A DNA stretch of 49,476 nt from Oscillospiraceae bacterium (GTDB taxonomy: Bacteria > Bacillota > Clostridia > Oscillospirales > Ruminococcaceae): assembly GCA_017481565.1 (NCBI GenBank), contig JAFUOZ010000002.1, positions 1 to 49,476 on the forward strand, given 5' to 3'. The translations under genes were made by a program, and so were the position numbers. This document shows positions 8,017 to 16,135 of this stretch, piece by piece. Position 1 is the first letter of the stretch; the number at the start of each line of letters is the position of its first letter. Under the pieces are notes generated by a model. The model did no database searches and had not been told where the DNA came from. It worked only from the letters and a program-made list of their open reading frames with translations.

Positions 8017-9585
8017 ATGAGCTTAAAAATCAATACCGAGCAGCTTTGCTCACGGGAGATCATCTGCCGTACCGCCGAGGAACAGCCTGTTGAGCTGGAC
8101 TATATCCTTCCCGATTATTACCCCGAGATATTCCGCATAATCCGCTGTACCGCCGAGCCAAGCATAATTTCAAGCACAATAGGCGGCGACCGACTTAATT
8201 ATGAGCTTTGCGTTCTTATCAGGATAATCTACTGCGGCACTCAGGGAATGAGACTCAGCACCATTGAAAGAAAAATGACATTTTCACGCTCCGTTCCCCT
8301 TGAAAAAACAGGAGTAGGAATGTGCGCCCAACTTATTCCCACCGCCGATTACATAAATTGCCGTGCCGTTACAGGCAGAAGAGTAGATATTCACGGAGCA
8401 GTGGGAATAGCCGTTACCGTCACTGCGGAATCAGTCACCGATGCCGTATCTGACGCTTTCGGAAATAATATCCTGCTTAAAAAAAGCCCCGTTATCTGCC
8501 CCTCCCCAGGAATATACGCCGAAAAAAGAGTGACCGTCACCGAGGAATACACCCCCGACGGAACAAAACCTGCAGTTCTTGATATACTTCGTGCTTCCGC
8601 AGCGGTAATGTCTTCGGATAAAAAGATCATATCAGGCAAGCTTGCGGCAAAAGGCGAATTAAAGATAAATATCCTCTGCTCTGTTTCCGAAGAACTGCCC
8701 GACGGAGGCACAAGAACCGTTCCCGATGCCATGCAGCTGACCGTCCCCTATTCTCATATCATGGATATGGAAGGACTTGATGACCGATACGAGACCCGTG
8801 TAGACGTTACTGCCGAAAGCTGCACAGTCCGTCCCAAATCAGACGGCAGCGGAGAAGGAAATGTTCTTGAATGTGAGATCATGCTTCTGATACGCTGTGC
8901 AGCCGAAAGATACGAGGAAAAATATATCGCCTCAGACGAGTTTTCCACCACCTGCATCACCGAACACACCACCGAAAGCATAAAGCTTTCAAAGGTCCCC
9001 CTTCTTGTAAATCAGACAAGACAGATCAAGGGTACAGCCGAATACCGCGAAGGAAATATCGACTGTATCTATGATGCATGGTGTGAGGTCATATCCTGCC
9101 GTACATCACGTGAGGAGGACGGAAGCTTTTCCGTTTCGGGAAAGGCGGTAGGCTGTATCATGGCATACAGCACCTCGGGAGAACCTGTTATCTGCACCGC
9201 CGATATGCCCTTCAGCTTTGACGGGATAACCCCCTCAGGACTTTCCCCCGATGCATATATCTATGTAAAAGCCGCTCCCGTAAGCTGTTCCTATAATCTG
9301 ATATCGGATAACAGTGCCGAAATAAAAGCAGAGCTTAAAATATGTGGCGAGATCAGGGATTTTTCCTCAGTGACCGCTCTTACCTCAATAACTGCCGATG
9401 AAGCTGCTCCGCTGCCCGTAAATTCCGATGCAGCGCTTAAGCTATATTTTGCCGAAAAGGGCGAAGATCTGTGGGAGACCGCCAAACGCTGCCGTACATC
9501 ACCCACACTTATAATGGAGGAAAACGGTCTTACATCTGAAATAATGCAGGAAGACGGAATGATAATCATTCCGATAGCTGATTGA
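8017..9585 (+). CDS. sipL: SpoIVA-interacting SPOCS/LysM spore coat protein (SipL-like)
   Basis: Protein of 522 residues with repeated SPOCS (DUF3794) regions and a C-terminal LysM domain (about 472-522: FAEKGEDLWETAKRCRTSP... IPIAD). This architecture, directly upstream of spoIVA, matches SipL of Clostridioides difficile, which binds SpoIVA through its LysM domain and anchors the coat on the forespore, the role of SpoVID in Bacillus. The N-terminal segment (PVELDYILPDYYPEIFRII) is typical of the family. I start at the ATG at 8017, which has GGAG seven bases upstream; the open frame extends back to 7969 only because it reads through repeat R1. It is followed after 22 bp by spoIVA, so the two form an operon. 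Confidence 0.85.
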   Translation: MSLKINTEQLCSREIICRTAEEQPVELDYILPDYYPEIFRIIRCTAEPSIISSTIGGDRLNYELCVLIRIIYCGTQGMRLSTIERKMTFSRSVPLEKTGVGMCAQLIPTADYINCRAVTGRRVDIHGAVGIAVTVTAESVTDAVSDAFGNNILLKKSPVICPSPGIYAEKRVTVTEEYTPDGTKPAVLDILRASAAVMSSDKKIISGKLAAKGELKINILCSVSEELPDGGTRTVPDAMQLTVPYSHIMDMEGLDDRYETRVDVTAESCTVRPKSDGSGEGNVLECEIMLLIRCAAERYEEKYIASDEFSTTCITEHTTESIKLSKVPLLVNQTRQIKGTAEYREGNIDCIYDAWCEVISCRTSREEDGSFSVSGKAVGCIMAYSTSGEPVICTADMPFSFDGITPSGLSPDAYIYVKAAPVSCSYNLISDNSAEIKAELKICGEIRDFSSVTALTSITADEAAPLPVNSDAALKLYFAEKGEDLWETAKRCRTSPTLIMEENGLTSEIMQEDGMIIIPIAD

Positions 9586-9607
9586 TTTTCTGAAAGGAAG
9601 AAGCACA

Positions 9608-11086
9608 ATGATAAAAACAGATATATACAGCGATATTGCAAAGCGTACAGACGGGGATATCTATATCGGAGTGGTAGGGCCCGTCCGCACAGGAAAATCC
9701 ACATTTATAAAACGTTTTATGGAAGCACTTGTTATCCCCAATATTGAGAGCGATTACCGTAAGGGCAGAGCCGTTGACGAACTGCCCCAGTCCTCCGCGG
9801 GACGAACCATAATGACCACCGAGCCGAAATTTATTCCCGAGGAAGCGGCGGAGGTAGCTATCGGAGATACCGCCCGATTCAATGTACGCCTTATCGACTG
9901 TGTAGGATATATAGTCCCCGGCGCAGTGGGATATATTGAAAACGAAGCACCCCGAATGGTAATGACCCCATGGTTCGATGAGGAGATACCCTTCAATATG
10001 GCAGCCGAGGTAGGCACCCAGAAGGTGATAAACGAACACAGCACCATAGGTCTTGTAGTCACCTCAGACGGTACGATAACAGATATTCCCCGCGAAGAAT
10101 ACGCCGAGGCTGAACAGCGTGTAATAAACGAGCTGAGAGGAATAAACAAGCCCTTTGTGGTACTTATGAACAGCACCCACCCCATGTCAGCGGAAACAAG
10201 AGCAATGTGCGAAGAGCTTTCGGAAAAATACTCCGCAGCAGTAATGCCTGTCAGCTGTATAGATATGACCGTAGATGATATAAACGAAATTTTAAAGCAG
10301 GTGCTTTTTTCCTTTCCCGCAAAGGAGATAGATATCTCCATGCCACGCTGGATAAACGGACTGTCACCGGATCACTGGCTTAGAAACGAGATCTACGGAG
10401 CTGTAAAAAAAGCAGCACAGGGAGTTTCCACGGTAAGAGATGCTGAAAAGGTAGCGGATGAGCTGCGCAGCTGTGAGGATATTATCCGCTGTGACCTGAG
10501 AAGCATCGACCTTGGCAGAGGCAGTGCGGAAATCGTAATTTCACTGAAAAACGAGCTTTTCTATCGTATCATAGGCGAAGCAACAGGCATTGAGATAAAA
10601 TCGGAAAGCGACCTTCTTCCCTTATTAAAGGAGCTTATCGGAATAAGAGAAAAATATTCCAAGATAGAAAATGCACTTAAGGAGGTAGAAGCAACAGGCT
10701 ATGGAATAGTAATGCCGTCTATTGATGAATTGTCTCTTGAAGAACCTGAAATAGTCCGTCAGGGAGGAAAATACGGTGTCCGCCTGAGAGCCTCCGCTCC
10801 GTCGATACATCTTATGAAAGCGGATATAATCACCGAGGTAAGCCCCATAGTAGGCTCAGAAAAGCAATCCGAGGAGCTTGTAATGTATCTGCTACGTGAG
10901 TTTGAGGAAAGCCCGGGCAAGATATGGTCAAGCAATATTTTCGGAAAATCACTTCATGAGCTGGTCAACGAGGGACTTCACAACAAGCTTTACCGTATGC
11001 CCATGGACGCAAGAATGAAACTGCAGGAAACCCTTGAACGTATCATCAACGAGGGCTGCGGAGGACTTATCTGCTTTATACTGTGA
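9608..11086 (+). CDS. spoIVA: Stage IV sporulation protein A, coat morphogenetic ATPase
   Basis: SpoIVA, 492 residues, the usual length. It polymerises on the forespore outer surface using ATP hydrolysis and forms the base layer of the spore coat. The Walker A motif GPVRTGKS is at 24-31, and a switch-like DCVGYIVPGA follows at about 97-106. The N-terminus (IYSDIAKRTDGDIYIGVVGPVR) and the C-terminus (ERIINEGCGGLICFIL) are highly characteristic. It lies 22 bp after sipL with AAAGGAAG before the ATG. Its presence shows that the organism, or its recent ancestor, forms endospores. Confidence 0.97.
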   Translation: MIKTDIYSDIAKRTDGDIYIGVVGPVRTGKSTFIKRFMEALVIPNIESDYRKGRAVDELPQSSAGRTIMTTEPKFIPEEAAEVAIGDTARFNVRLIDCVGYIVPGAVGYIENEAPRMVMTPWFDEEIPFNMAAEVGTQKVINEHSTIGLVVTSDGTITDIPREEYAEAEQRVINELRGINKPFVVLMNSTHPMSAETRAMCEELSEKYSAAVMPVSCIDMTVDDINEILKQVLFSFPAKEIDISMPRWINGLSPDHWLRNEIYGAVKKAAQGVSTVRDAEKVADELRSCEDIIRCDLRSIDLGRGSAEIVISLKNELFYRIIGEATGIEIKSESDLLPLLKELIGIREKYSKIENALKEVEATGYGIVMPSIDELSLEEPEIVRQGGKYGVRLRASAPSIHLMKADIITEVSPIVGSEKQSEELVMYLLREFEESPGKIWSSNIFGKSLHELVNEGLHNKLYRMPMDARMKLQETLERIINEGCGGLICFIL

Positions 11087-11090
11087 TCAA

Positions 11091-11271
11091 TGCGTAATTC
11101 GCAATTCGCAATGCGCAATTCGTAATGCGCAATTCGTAATGCGCAATGCGCAAGCGAAATCAGGATACCACAATTTTCCCCACAAAAAATCCCCTATGGC
11201 GAGCTTGCCACAGGGGATTTTTTTATAAATTAACATTTTAATTGCGAATTGCGCATTGCGCATTGCGCATT
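11091..11271. repeat. Heptamer repeat arrays flanking the spoIVA/nadB terminator
   Basis: Left array 11091-11152 is built from units such as GCGTAATTC, GCAATTC and GCAATGC. Right array 11241-11271 reads TGCGAAT TGCGCAT TGCGCAT TGCGCAT. The arrays are inverse complements of each other, so with the terminator between them they can form one long hairpin. Similar arrays occur at 18999-19018, 29275-29296, 29371-29401 and 29482-29515. Confidence 0.8.
11184..11225. terminator. Bidirectional terminator between spoIVA and nadB
   Basis: AAAAAATCCCCTaTGGC-gagctt-GCCAcAGGGGATTTTTT; a T-run in both directions, serving the two convergent genes. Confidence 0.9.
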
Positions 11272-12720
11272 TCATATAACTTCTTTAAGGATAAGATAAG
11301 CACAGCCCGTAATAGCCTTAGCCTCTATGTAATCACGGTCAACGGTATAATTACCGCTTTCAAGCATATTTTTCAGTTCACTGATACGCTGGAAACCGTT
11401 CACTGCCTCATGCATATCGGGGATAACAAAATAAGACTTCTGCATGATATGCCTTACTTCTGTACGTATTCCCGCAGGGATCTTTTCGGTATTTTCCGTA
11501 TGCTCAAACTCAAAATCACCGAAGGGAAGCTGCCTGTCAAGCTTTACGGCAATGTCCCTTGCCGCCTGATGACCGAATACCAGAGCTTCAAGCAGTGAAT
11601 TTGAAGCAAGACGATTATTTCCGTGAACACCCGTGTGAGAACATTCTCCCACCGCATAAAGCCCCTTGACAGATGTCTCACTGTTGATATTGACATTGAT
11701 ACCGCCCATAAGATAATGATGACATGGATATATAGGAATACGGTCCTTAGTCATGTCGATACCATGTTCAAGAAGCTTTGAATATATCATCGGGAAACGG
11801 TTTCTGATAAAATCAGGGTCCTTGTGAGTAATATCAAGATAAAATTCGTTGCTTTCCTGCTTTCTGCTTTCCATGATTATTGCGTGTGATACAACATCTC
11901 TGGGAGCAAGCTCCAGACGTTCATCATATTCATGCATGAAACGTTCACCCTTGCAGTTGAGAAGATAAGCGCCCTCACCTCTGACCGATTCGGAAATAAG
12001 GAAACACTCACGCTTTTCATGATCCGCAAAAGCGGTAGGATGAAACTGGATATAGGAAAGATTTTTTATCTGAGCGCCTGCCTCGCCTGCAATAACGATA
12101 CCGTCACCTGTAGCAATGGCAGAGTTAGTGGTATAATCATAAATACGGCCGATACCGCCTGTAGCCATAACAAAATTACGGCAGCGGAAGGTTATATGCT
12201 CATCTCCCATAAGCAGATCAGCCGCAAAAATACCGTCTGTCTTTTTCAGCCTGCAAAGCTGAGTATTTTCCATAACGGTAATATTTTTACGTTCAAGAAC
12301 AGCAGCCTGAAGCTTTGTGGTAAGCTCATAGCCTGTTGCGTCCTTGTGATGAAATATCCTGCGGCGGCAGTGACCGCCCTCTAAGGTACGGCTTAAGGAG
12401 CCGTCGGGATTACGGTCAAAATCCACGCCCAGCTCAATAAGCTGAGCCATTTCATCGGCTGCATTCGTAACCAGAAGATTGACCGAATCGGGATTATTCT
12501 TAAAACCGCCTGCGATTAGAGTATCATTTGTATGAAGTCTTATATTATCGTCCTCAGGCATATAAACAGCAGCAACGCCGCCCTGAGCAAGTGAGCTGTT
12601 GCAGAGTATAAGCTCACGCTTTGAAATAATCAGAATGTTCATATCCTCGGGCAGATTAAGAGCGGTATAAAGACCGCCTACTCCCGTGCCTGCGATTATA
12701 ACATCATAATTTGTGTTCAT
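11272..12720 (-). CDS. nadB: L-aspartate oxidase
   Basis: FAD-dependent NadB, 482 residues, which oxidises L-aspartate to iminoaspartate, the first step of de novo NAD synthesis; in anaerobes fumarate can accept the electrons. Seen: dinucleotide-binding GTGVGG (11-16), SSLAQGGVAAV (43-53), the substrate-binding stretch RTLEGGHCRRRIFHHKDATG and the C-terminal HGNNRLASNSLLEALVFG. It is shorter than the Escherichia coli enzyme (about 540 residues) because the C-terminal helical domain is reduced. The partners nadA and nadC are not in this window. Alternative roles (fumarate reductase or succinate dehydrogenase flavoprotein) are less likely given the length and lack of iron-sulfur partners. Confidence 0.92.
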   Translation of the reverse strand: MNTNYDVIIAGTGVGGLYTALNLPEDMNILIISKRELILCNSSLAQGGVAAVYMPEDDNIRLHTNDTLIAGGFKNNPDSVNLLVTNAADEMAQLIELGVDFDRNPDGSLSRTLEGGHCRRRIFHHKDATGYELTTKLQAAVLERKNITVMENTQLCRLKKTDGIFAADLLMGDEHITFRCRNFVMATGGIGRIYDYTTNSAIATGDGIVIAGEAGAQIKNLSYIQFHPTAFADHEKRECFLISESVRGEGAYLLNCKGERFMHEYDERLELAPRDVVSHAIIMESRKQESNEFYLDITHKDPDFIRNRFPMIYSKLLEHGIDMTKDRIPIYPCHHYLMGGINVNINSETSVKGLYAVGECSHTGVHGNNRLASNSLLEALVFGHQAARDIAVKLDRQLPFGDFEFEHTENTEKIPAGIRTEVRHIMQKSYFVIPDMHEAVNGFQRISELKNMLESGNYTVDRDYIEAKAITGCAYLILKEVI

Positions 12721-12771
12721 TTTGTTTCTCTTCCTTTTAGTATACTATATTAAAAATGTTATACTTATTAT

Positions 12772-12800
12772 ATTATAGCATATTATTCCGTATTTTTCAA
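12772..12800 (-). promoter_or_regulatory. Promoter of nadB
   Basis: Minus strand TTGAAA, 17-nt spacer ending TATGC, TATAAT, about 50 nt before the nadB ATG. AAGGAAG precedes the start. Confidence 0.7.
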
Positions 12801-12925
12801 ATATATTTTTACCGACTTTTTTATATATTTTTCTCGTTTAATTATATATTCCGACGATAACAGTGTACAGCGGACAATGAACAGCAGTCAGTGAATACAA
12901 CACTTCATGTCACCTTTACATAAAG

Positions 12926-12959
12926 AATCCGCCCCGATAATGCGGAGCGGATATTTTTA
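12926..12959. terminator. Terminator-like hairpin in the nadB / membrane protein gap
   Basis: ATCCGCcCCG-ataatg-CGGaGCGGAT followed by ATTTTTAT on the plus strand and TTCTTT on the minus strand. No plus-strand gene precedes it, so it more likely ends transcription of the minus-strand gene that stops at 13124. The rest of 12801-12925 is AT-rich and shows nothing recognisable. Confidence 0.55.
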
Positions 12960-13120
12960 TATTACACGAAATTCGGTCTCGGTGTTTTTTCCGTCAGCAG
13001 ATACAATAATTTTGTAAATACAAGAGGAAACTTTTTATTTAAAACATTCCTGTCATCATATCCCCCACATATAACTCCGAATGACCCGACTTATAAAAAT
13101 CCGTAGTAAGTTCTTCATCA
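12960..13120 (-). pseudogene. Possible gene remnant downstream of the membrane protein
   Basis: Two short protein-like stretches lie in different reading frames on the minus strand. One (about 13041-13118) reads SDEELTTDFYKSGHSE then LYVGDMMTGMF and a stop. The next, one frame over and ending at about 12962, reads KVSSCIYKIIVSADGK then NTETEFRVI and a stop. Neither has a start codon with a ribosome-binding site. The amino acid composition looks coding, so this may be the decayed end of a gene that once followed, or an altered C-terminus of the upstream gene. Weak evidence. Confidence 0.3.
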
Positions 13121-13123
13121 GAC

Positions 13124-14305
13124 TCACCTCACTGTAAGAACCCAGTTCCTATAAGGAAATACCGCTACCCTGCTGTCATTGTTCAATAAATAAAATACTA
13201 CCTTTTCTTCTGATTTATCATAATCTACCTCACAGGACACACCCTCCGAAAAAATAGCTTCCCATTCATCTTCAAGCTCTTCATCGGGACAAAGGCTCCA
13301 GTCCGTATAATCATGCTCCAGCACATATTCTGCTACAGAAATAAAATTACTGCGGTTAGGTTCGATATACTTAACGCTTACCAACTTATCCCTTGCCAGA
13401 TCATAATCATTATAAGCAGCCTCTATCCTGCTCAGATTCTCGGTATACTGTTCATCTATGCTGATATCGACAGCATTGCAGACAACAAGCAGAGCAACAC
13501 TTCCCAGAACCGCATATACACCGCCCAAAAGATTATCCTTAACTGTATAACGTAACCCTGTGATCTTTTCCAGGCGGTATTCACAAAGATCATCAACAGC
13601 CATATAAGGAATCAGTGCTATATATAAAAGGGGTAATGTACCAAAAATGAAATCAATATAGCTCCTAATGGTATACCCAAGAACACCGACACCCTGCTTA
13701 AAAGCGCATGCACAGAAAAGTGCCACTCCCAGAACAGGTACAGACATAGTTATCGCCTTTGCCGCAAATGTACTTTTGCTGTGTGGAACAAGAATAGCAG
13801 CAGGAATGAACGGCACAAGCCATACCCAACCCCAGCTCTCTTCAATAAAACTGATTAATATGTCTGACAGCACAAAAAACCAAATCAATACATATTCAAA
13901 GCTCAGCCGACCAAAAAATATAATAGAAAATATAAAATATACTACAAGCATTACCAAAGGGATATAAATATACTTAAGGTGAAAGCCTCCTCTTGAATTT
14001 CTGTCCGATACCGAGTATAAAAATGCTTTTAATCTATTGCCTGCGGCAGCTTTTTTCTTCTGCCTGATAAGTCCATGAATTCGTGTAAGCCTTACGGGAG
14101 CTGTAACAGTGCAGCTGTATTCTTCAATATCAAGCTCAGCGGTAACGGTATTTTCCCCGTCAGAAAAACGTACAATATAGGAGCTGCCCGAATATTCCTT
14201 TTTTTCGGTTATTTCATATTCGGGATATATTTCCATAAATTCATTACAGAATTCATCAAGTCCCTTTTTATCGGGGATTATTTTCACATCATATGTATAG
14301 TTCAT
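13124..14305 (-). CDS. Polytopic membrane protein of unknown function
   Basis: Protein of 393 residues. The N-terminal soluble part (1-105) has alternating strands (YTYDVKIIPDKKGLDEFCNEF, ENTVTAELDIEEYSCTV). About six hydrophobic segments follow between residues 110 and 285 (for example PLVMLVVYFIFSIIFFG, WVWLVPFIPAAILV, AVLGSVALLVVCNAV). The C-terminal 105 residues are acidic and probably soluble. I recognise no catalytic motif or named family. It is monocistronic, with a consensus promoter 36 nt before its start and AAAGGGTGG as ribosome-binding site. Confidence 0.75.
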   Translation of the reverse strand: MNYTYDVKIIPDKKGLDEFCNEFMEIYPEYEITEKKEYSGSSYIVRFSDGENTVTAELDIEEYSCTVTAPVRLTRIHGLIRQKKKAAAGNRLKAFLYSVSDRNSRGGFHLKYIYIPLVMLVVYFIFSIIFFGRLSFEYVLIWFFVLSDILISFIEESWGWVWLVPFIPAAILVPHSKSTFAAKAITMSVPVLGVALFCACAFKQGVGVLGYTIRSYIDFIFGTLPLLYIALIPYMAVDDLCEYRLEKITGLRYTVKDNLLGGVYAVLGSVALLVVCNAVDISIDEQYTENLSRIEAAYNDYDLARDKLVSVKYIEPNRSNFISVAEYVLEHDYTDWSLCPDEELEDEWEAIFSEGVSCEVDYDKSEEKVVFYLLNNDSRVAVFPYRNWVLTVR

Positions 14306-14340
14306 ACGTCCACCCTTTCGGTTTACTATAATATACCCAT

Positions 14341-14369
14341 ATTATAGCATATAAGTAAAATCATGTCAA
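14341..14369 (-). promoter_or_regulatory. Consensus promoter of the membrane protein gene
   Basis: Minus strand TTGACA, 17-nt spacer ending TATGC, TATAAT: a perfect sigma-A match. Confidence 0.85.
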
Positions 14370-14492
14370 CCTGACAACAACATTTTTTGTATAAAATATA
14401 AATTTTCCGACAACAATAAATAACAGATAATAAATACCAAAACAGCCCATGCACCACAAGCCGAAGTATTTAAGGAAACGATGCTTACAGCA

Positions 14493-14608
14493 TTAAGGAA
14501 CCGCTGATTAAATCGTTTCACGACCCACTCAGTCACGTATTTTCATGGGTCTGAAACGATGCCTGCGGCTTTAATCAGCGCTTCCTTAATCAGCGCTTCC
14601 TTAATCAG
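14493..14608 (+). repeat. R-family hairpin repeat, copy R2, with duplicated end
   Basis: TTAAGGAAcCGCTGATTAAA...TTTAATCAGCGcTTCCTTAA from 14493 to 14589, inner stem TCGTTTC/GAAACGA and GACCCA/TGGGTC. The tip hairpin seen in R1 and R3 is missing. The last 15 bases or so (TCAGCGCTTCCTTAA) are repeated once more at 14590-14604, and a partial start (TTAAGGAAACGATGC) lies at 14470. The remainder of the 14306-14621 gap is AT-rich and empty. Confidence 0.8.
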
Positions 14609-14621
14609 TCAGCCTGACAGA

Positions 14622-15089
14622 TTAATTTTGCTCAGACTTTTGAGGTTCTTTTCTTAATTCGGATTCCGCTATCATTTTGAAACCGCCTGCAGCGGCTGCC
14701 GCATAAAATCCTCTTAACTCACCGCTGCCCTCCAGAACTATACCCTCAATATGCTCCAGAGTTCTCTCATACTGCTCCGAAAAAAAGTTCAGCAGCTCCT
14801 CCTCACTCCTGTCCTTTAATAAGCTCTCCGTTATCTCCCCTATCCTCTGTATCGACAATACAGGCTTTAAGACACACACTATAAGCAGTCTGGATATATG
14901 CACCCTGGAATACCTCTTCTTGACAGGCGCAGGTATCACCCCATGCTTTACATAATTATTTATCATCGAAGGCGTTATCTCCCCCTCTGATGAAAAAGGC
15001 TCAATATATTTGTTCAATAACGTTATTACCTGATCCATGTACAGATCAATGTCAGGCAGCTCATTCCATCTGGGTAAATGTATCTCCAT
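14622..15089 (-). CDS. DUF1836 family putative regulator
   Basis: Protein of 155 residues with the DUF1836 pattern: MEIHLPRWNELPDIDLYMDQ at the start, then ITPSMINNYVKHGVIPAPVK (about 38-57), which resembles the helix-turn-helix of MerR-type proteins, then RYSRVHISRLLIVCVLKPVL. Members are common in Clostridia and are presumed DNA-binding, but none I know of has a defined target. The ATG at 15089 has AAGGAGTG eight bases upstream; the open frame extends further but without a comparable site. It lies divergent from the oxidoreductase operon, which it might regulate (inference from position only). Confidence 0.75.
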   Translation of the reverse strand: MEIHLPRWNELPDIDLYMDQVITLLNKYIEPFSSEGEITPSMINNYVKHGVIPAPVKKRYSRVHISRLLIVCVLKPVLSIQRIGEITESLLKDRSEEELLNFFSEQYERTLEHIEGIVLEGSGELRGFYAAAAAGGFKMIAESELRKEPQKSEQN

Positions 15090-15123
15090 ATATAAAACAC
15101 TCCTTATTCTATCTGATATGTGT

Positions 15124-15152
15124 ATTATATCATATACTACCGTAAATGACAA
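15124..15152 (-). promoter_or_regulatory. Promoter of the DUF1836 gene
   Basis: Minus strand TTGTCA, 17-nt spacer, TATAAT. Confidence 0.75.
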
Positions 15153-15192
15153 TAGATTTATCATAAAAATATTTTATAATAGCAAAAACCTC

Positions 15193-15221
15193 TTGACAAA
15201 ATCAGATTAACGATATATAAT
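15193..15221 (+). promoter_or_regulatory. Promoter of the 2-oxoacid oxidoreductase operon
   Basis: TTGACA, 17-nt spacer, TATAAT, about 50 bp before the first ATG. It is back to back with the DUF1836 promoter (41 bp apart). Confidence 0.8.
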
Positions 15222-15270
15222 AGTTTTCAATACTAGATGCAACAATTATGCAAAGGCGATGATATAGACA

Positions 15271-15909
15271 ATGAATTTTAAAAAGATAGTTATCTTAACA
15301 GGATATTACGGCTGCGGAAAAACAAATACCGCTGTAAATATCGCTCTTGATATGCGAAAAAAGGGAACTGTTTCAATAGTAGATATGGATATAGTAAATC
15401 CCTATTTCAGAACAGCAGATTTCAGACAGCTTTTCATCGAAAATAATATCTCAGCCGAACTGCCCTTATACGCCGCTTCAAATCTTGATATCCCCATACT
15501 TGACTATGATATGGAAAGGATAATCAATACCTCCGACTATACAGTTATAGATGCAGGCGGAGATGATGCAGGCGCAACCGCTCTCGGACGATACAAAAAT
15601 ATATTCGATAAGTATAAAACCGATACAGAATTACTGTACGTATACAGTGCATACCGAGGACTATCCCCCAAAGAAACCGTACAGCTGATGAAAAATATCG
15701 AAAACGCCTGCGGTATGAGCTGTACCGCACTTGTCAATAATTCAAATATGGGAACCGAAACCAATGAAGAATATCTGCAAAAGGGCGCAGATTTTTCCGC
15801 AGAGGTACAACAGCTTACAGGACTCCCCCTCCTGCTTGACTGTATATCCTGTCCATCAGAAAGAACAGGCTATCCCGTAAAAAGATTTGTAAAAATGCCA
15901 TGGGAATAA
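15271..15909 (+). CDS. MinD/ParA-like P-loop ATPase of the oxidoreductase operon
   Basis: SIMIBI-class P-loop protein, 212 residues. The Walker A motif is GYYGCGKT (11-18); a Walker B-like strand VSIVDMDIVNPYFRT follows, then VIDAGGDDAG at about 92-101. It lacks the N-terminal CxxC sites of Nbp35-type iron-sulfur carriers. The same gene is, to my knowledge, often found at the head of clostridial 2-oxoacid oxidoreductase operons. A role in cofactor insertion or assembly of the complex is an inference from that position. The next gene starts 15 bp downstream, so all five genes are probably cotranscribed. Confidence 0.75.
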   Translation: MNFKKIVILTGYYGCGKTNTAVNIALDMRKKGTVSIVDMDIVNPYFRTADFRQLFIENNISAELPLYAASNLDIPILDYDMERIINTSDYTVIDAGGDDAGATALGRYKNIFDKYKTDTELLYVYSAYRGLSPKETVQLMKNIENACGMSCTALVNNSNMGTETNEEYLQKGADFSAEVQQLTGLPLLLDCISCPSERTGYPVKRFVKMPWE

Positions 15910-15924
15910 GGACGGTGAAAGCTT

Positions 15925-16134
15925 ATGATAACTATAAACCGTGAACGCTGCAAGGGCTGCGGCTTGTGTACTGATGTATGCCCTGCGAAAATAATCATGA
16001 TAAAACACGACAAACCCAATTCAAAAGGATATTATACTGCAGAATGTACCGATAACGAACACTGCAGAAGCTGCAGAATGTGCGGCATAATATGCCCCGA
16101 CTGCGCAATTACGATCTATAAAGGCGGTAAATAA
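15925..16134 (+). CDS. 2-oxoacid:ferredoxin oxidoreductase, delta subunit (2x[4Fe-4S])
   Basis: Ferredoxin-like subunit, 69 residues, with two cluster motifs: Cys9, 12, 15 and 19 followed by Pro (CKGCGLCTDVCP) and Cys47, 50, 53 and 57 followed by Pro (CRSCRMCGIICP). It passes electrons from the TPP site of the beta subunit to external ferredoxin. Length and position before the alpha subunit match the delta subunit of KorDABC/VorDABC complexes. The alpha subunit begins one base after its stop. Confidence 0.9.
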   Translation: MITINRERCKGCGLCTDVCPAKIIMIKHDKPNSKGYYTAECTDNEHCRSCRMCGIICPDCAITIYKGGK

Positions 16135-16135
16135 T

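Noticed and set aside
11091..11271. CRISPR array
   Set aside because: Units are 7 bp and contiguous without unique spacers of constant length.
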